Below, piece by piece: positions 14,463 to 15,749 of a stretch of DNA of 15,749 bases. A program made the position numbers and the translations under genes. Numbering within the stretch: the stretch's first letter is position 1; each line of letters begins with the position of its first letter. The notes beneath the pieces are model-generated. The model saw only the letters and a list, made by a program, of their open reading frames with translations. It ran no database searches and was not told the DNA's origin. This DNA is from JAPXSY01 sp034003585 (GTDB lineage: Bacteria > Verrucomicrobiota > Kiritimatiellia > RFP12 > UBA1067): NCBI GenBank assembly GCA_034003585.1, contig JAVEYH010000084.1:1-15749 (forward strand). Direction: 5' to 3'.

Positions 14463-15749
14463 CTACCGCCGGCCGTAGTGCGCGACCGCCCCGAGTTCCT
14501 CCTCGATCCGCAACAGGCGGTTGTACTTGGCCACGCGCTCGGAACGCGACAGCGAACCGGTCTTGATCTGGCCGCAGCCGGTGGCGACCGCCAGATCGGC
14601 GATGAAGGTGTCTTCGGTCTCGCCGGAACGGTGGGACACCACGGCGGCATAGCCCGCCTCCTGCGCCATCCGGATGGCGTCGAGCGTTTCGGTCAGCGTG
14701 CCGATCTGATTGAGTTTGATCAGCACCGCGTTGGCGGCCCGTTCCGCGATGCCCCGCCGGAGGAACGCGACATTCGTGACAAACAGGTCGTCGCCTACCA
14801 ACTGACAGACGTTCCCGAGCCGGGAGGTGAGTTGCGTCCAACCGGGCCAATCCCGTTCGGACAGGCCGTCTTCGATCGAGTCGATCGGATAGCGCCCGGC
14901 CAGTTCGGCGAGGTAGTCGATCTGTGCGGCGCTGTCGCGCACCGCGGCCGGCTGTACGGCACCGCGGGCCGCCGTTTCAAAAAGACCGTAATCGTAGCGT
15001 CCTTCCGCATAAAATTCCGAAGCCGCGCAGTCAAGCGCCAGCGAGATCTGCCCGTCCTGTTCCGCACGGCCGGTCCGGTATCCCGCGGCCGCGATGGCCC
15101 GCAACAGCGTCTCCAACACCTCCTCGGCACTGGCGAAAACCGGGGCGAACCCGCCCTCATCGCCGACAGCGGTGGAAAGCCCCCGCGCCTTCAGGATGCC
15201 GCGCAACGCATGGAACACCTCGGCCCCCGCGCGCAGCGCCTCCCGGAAACTTGCGAACCCGTGCGGTCGGATCATGAACTCCTGAAAGGCGACCGGCGCG
15301 TCGGAATGGGCTCCGCCGTTGACGATGTTCATCATGGGCACCGGCAGGATGCGGGGCGGGGTATCGGCCAGGTACCGGAAAAGCGGCTGCCGCGCGGCGC
15401 GGGCCGCGGCGCGGGCCGCGGCGAGCGAGACGGCCAGCAGGGCGTTGGCCCCGAGGCGGGATTTCGAAGGCGTGCCGTCGAGTTCGATCAGGCGGCGGTC
15501 CAGGGCCGCCTGCTCCGCCGCATCCGTCCCGATGACGGCGGGCGCGATGACGGTCTCGATATTCCGGACCGCGGTGAGCGTGCCCTTGCCGCCAAAGCGC
15601 GCGGGGTCGTTGTCGCGCAGTTCGAGCGCCTCGTGTTCCCCGGTTGACGCGCCGGAAGGCACCGACGCCCGTGCCGTGACTCCGGATTCGAGGCACATCA
15701 CGGCTTCCACGGTGGGCATTCCGCGCGAATCCAGAATTTCCCGTGCGTG
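14463..15749 (-). CDS. eno: Enolase (partial, 5' end beyond the window)
   Basis: Phosphopyruvate hydratase, which interconverts 2-phosphoglycerate and phosphoenolpyruvate in glycolysis and gluconeogenesis; cytosolic. The frame is open to the right edge; reading upstream of the first ATG (15719) gives HAREILDSRG, the canonical enolase N-terminus, so that ATG is not the start and only about ten N-terminal residues are missing. Motifs present: SVPSGASTGEHEALELRD, GGAHSDAPVAFQEFM, VGDEGGFAP, the metal-ligand aspartate in SLALDCAASEFY, the glutamate in SIEDGLSE, LVGDDLFVTN, the catalytic lysine in VLIKLNQIGTLTE, SHRSGETED and GQIKTGSLSRSER. The usual SRGNPTVE reads SRGMPTVE here. The gene is complete at its C-terminus and converges on ribF with a 6-base gap. 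Confidence 0.96.
   Translation of the reverse strand, partial: HAREILDSRGMPTVEAVMCLESGVTARASVPSGASTGEHEALELRDNDPARFGGKGTLTAVRNIETVIAPAVIGTDAAEQAALDRRLIELDGTPSKSRLGANALLAVSLAAARAAARAARQPLFRYLADTPPRILPVPMMNIVNGGAHSDAPVAFQEFMIRPHGFASFREALRAGAEVFHALRGILKARGLSTAVGDEGGFAPVFASAEEVLETLLRAIAAAGYRTGRAEQDGQISLALDCAASEFYAEGRYDYGLFETAARGAVQPAAVRDSAAQIDYLAELAGRYPIDSIEDGLSERDWPGWTQLTSRLGNVCQLVGDDLFVTNVAFLRRGIAERAANAVLIKLNQIGTLTETLDAIRMAQEAGYAAVVSHRSGETEDTFIADLAVATGCGQIKTGSLSRSERVAKYNRLLRIEEELGAVAHYGRR

Noticed and set aside
15394..15423. 12-base tandem repeat (GCGGCGCGGGCC twice plus part of a third)
   Set aside because: It encodes an Ala/Arg-rich helix of the same length as in ordinary enolases, so it looks like codon use rather than an expansion.
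14478..15647. 389-codon plus-strand frame opposite enolase
   Set aside because: Antisense to a complete set of enolase active-site motifs; no recognisable product.

Overview
The window (about 65% G+C by eye) is a densely packed bacterial chromosome segment with 12 supported protein genes, one of them cut by the right edge. No rRNA, tRNA, CRISPR array or insertion sequence was seen. The gene styles suggest the PVC superphylum, possibly Kiritimatiellota, Verrucomicrobiota or Lentisphaerota. These include a very long DUF2723/TMEM260-like membrane protein with a TPR tail, an adjacent Agl23-like GT-C protein, and NusA and IF2 of PVC type. This placement is inference from protein style, not a database result.

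Layout: (1) 76-5836, plus strand: two large multi-pass membrane proteins of the GT-C glycosyltransferase type, separated by a few bases and probably translationally coupled. (2) 8239-5862, minus strand: a tight operon reading DRTGG protein, then CBS-CBS-HATPase protein, then a second DRTGG protein continuous in frame with a small exported protein, then a C_GCAxxG_C_C cysteine-rich protein. The first two junctions are 4-base ATGA overlaps. A third ATGA would exist if an 8-base G/C homopolymer were one base shorter, so the apparent fusion is suspect. The two blocks converge on an inverted repeat that contains both stop codons. (3) 8240-8495: a divergent regulatory region with a good sigma-70-type promoter and a terminator-like hairpin with T tract just before nusA. 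(4) 8496-14456, plus strand: nusA-infB-rbfA-truB-ribF, the conserved transcription/translation operon, without rimP before nusA and without rpsO after ribF. (5) 14463-15749, minus strand: enolase, convergent with ribF at a distance of 6 bases and truncated by the window edge.

How the genes work together: nusA to truB serve transcription elongation/termination, translation initiation, 30S maturation and tRNA modification; ribF makes FMN/FAD. The leader hairpin suggests attenuation, possibly with NusA feedback. The DRTGG/CBS-HATPase cassette resembles accessory genes known beside [FeFe]-hydrogenase clusters in anaerobes, but no hydrogenase lies in this window. It is the best candidate here for a little-described signalling system. 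The GT-C pair probably acts in cell-surface or protein glycosylation.
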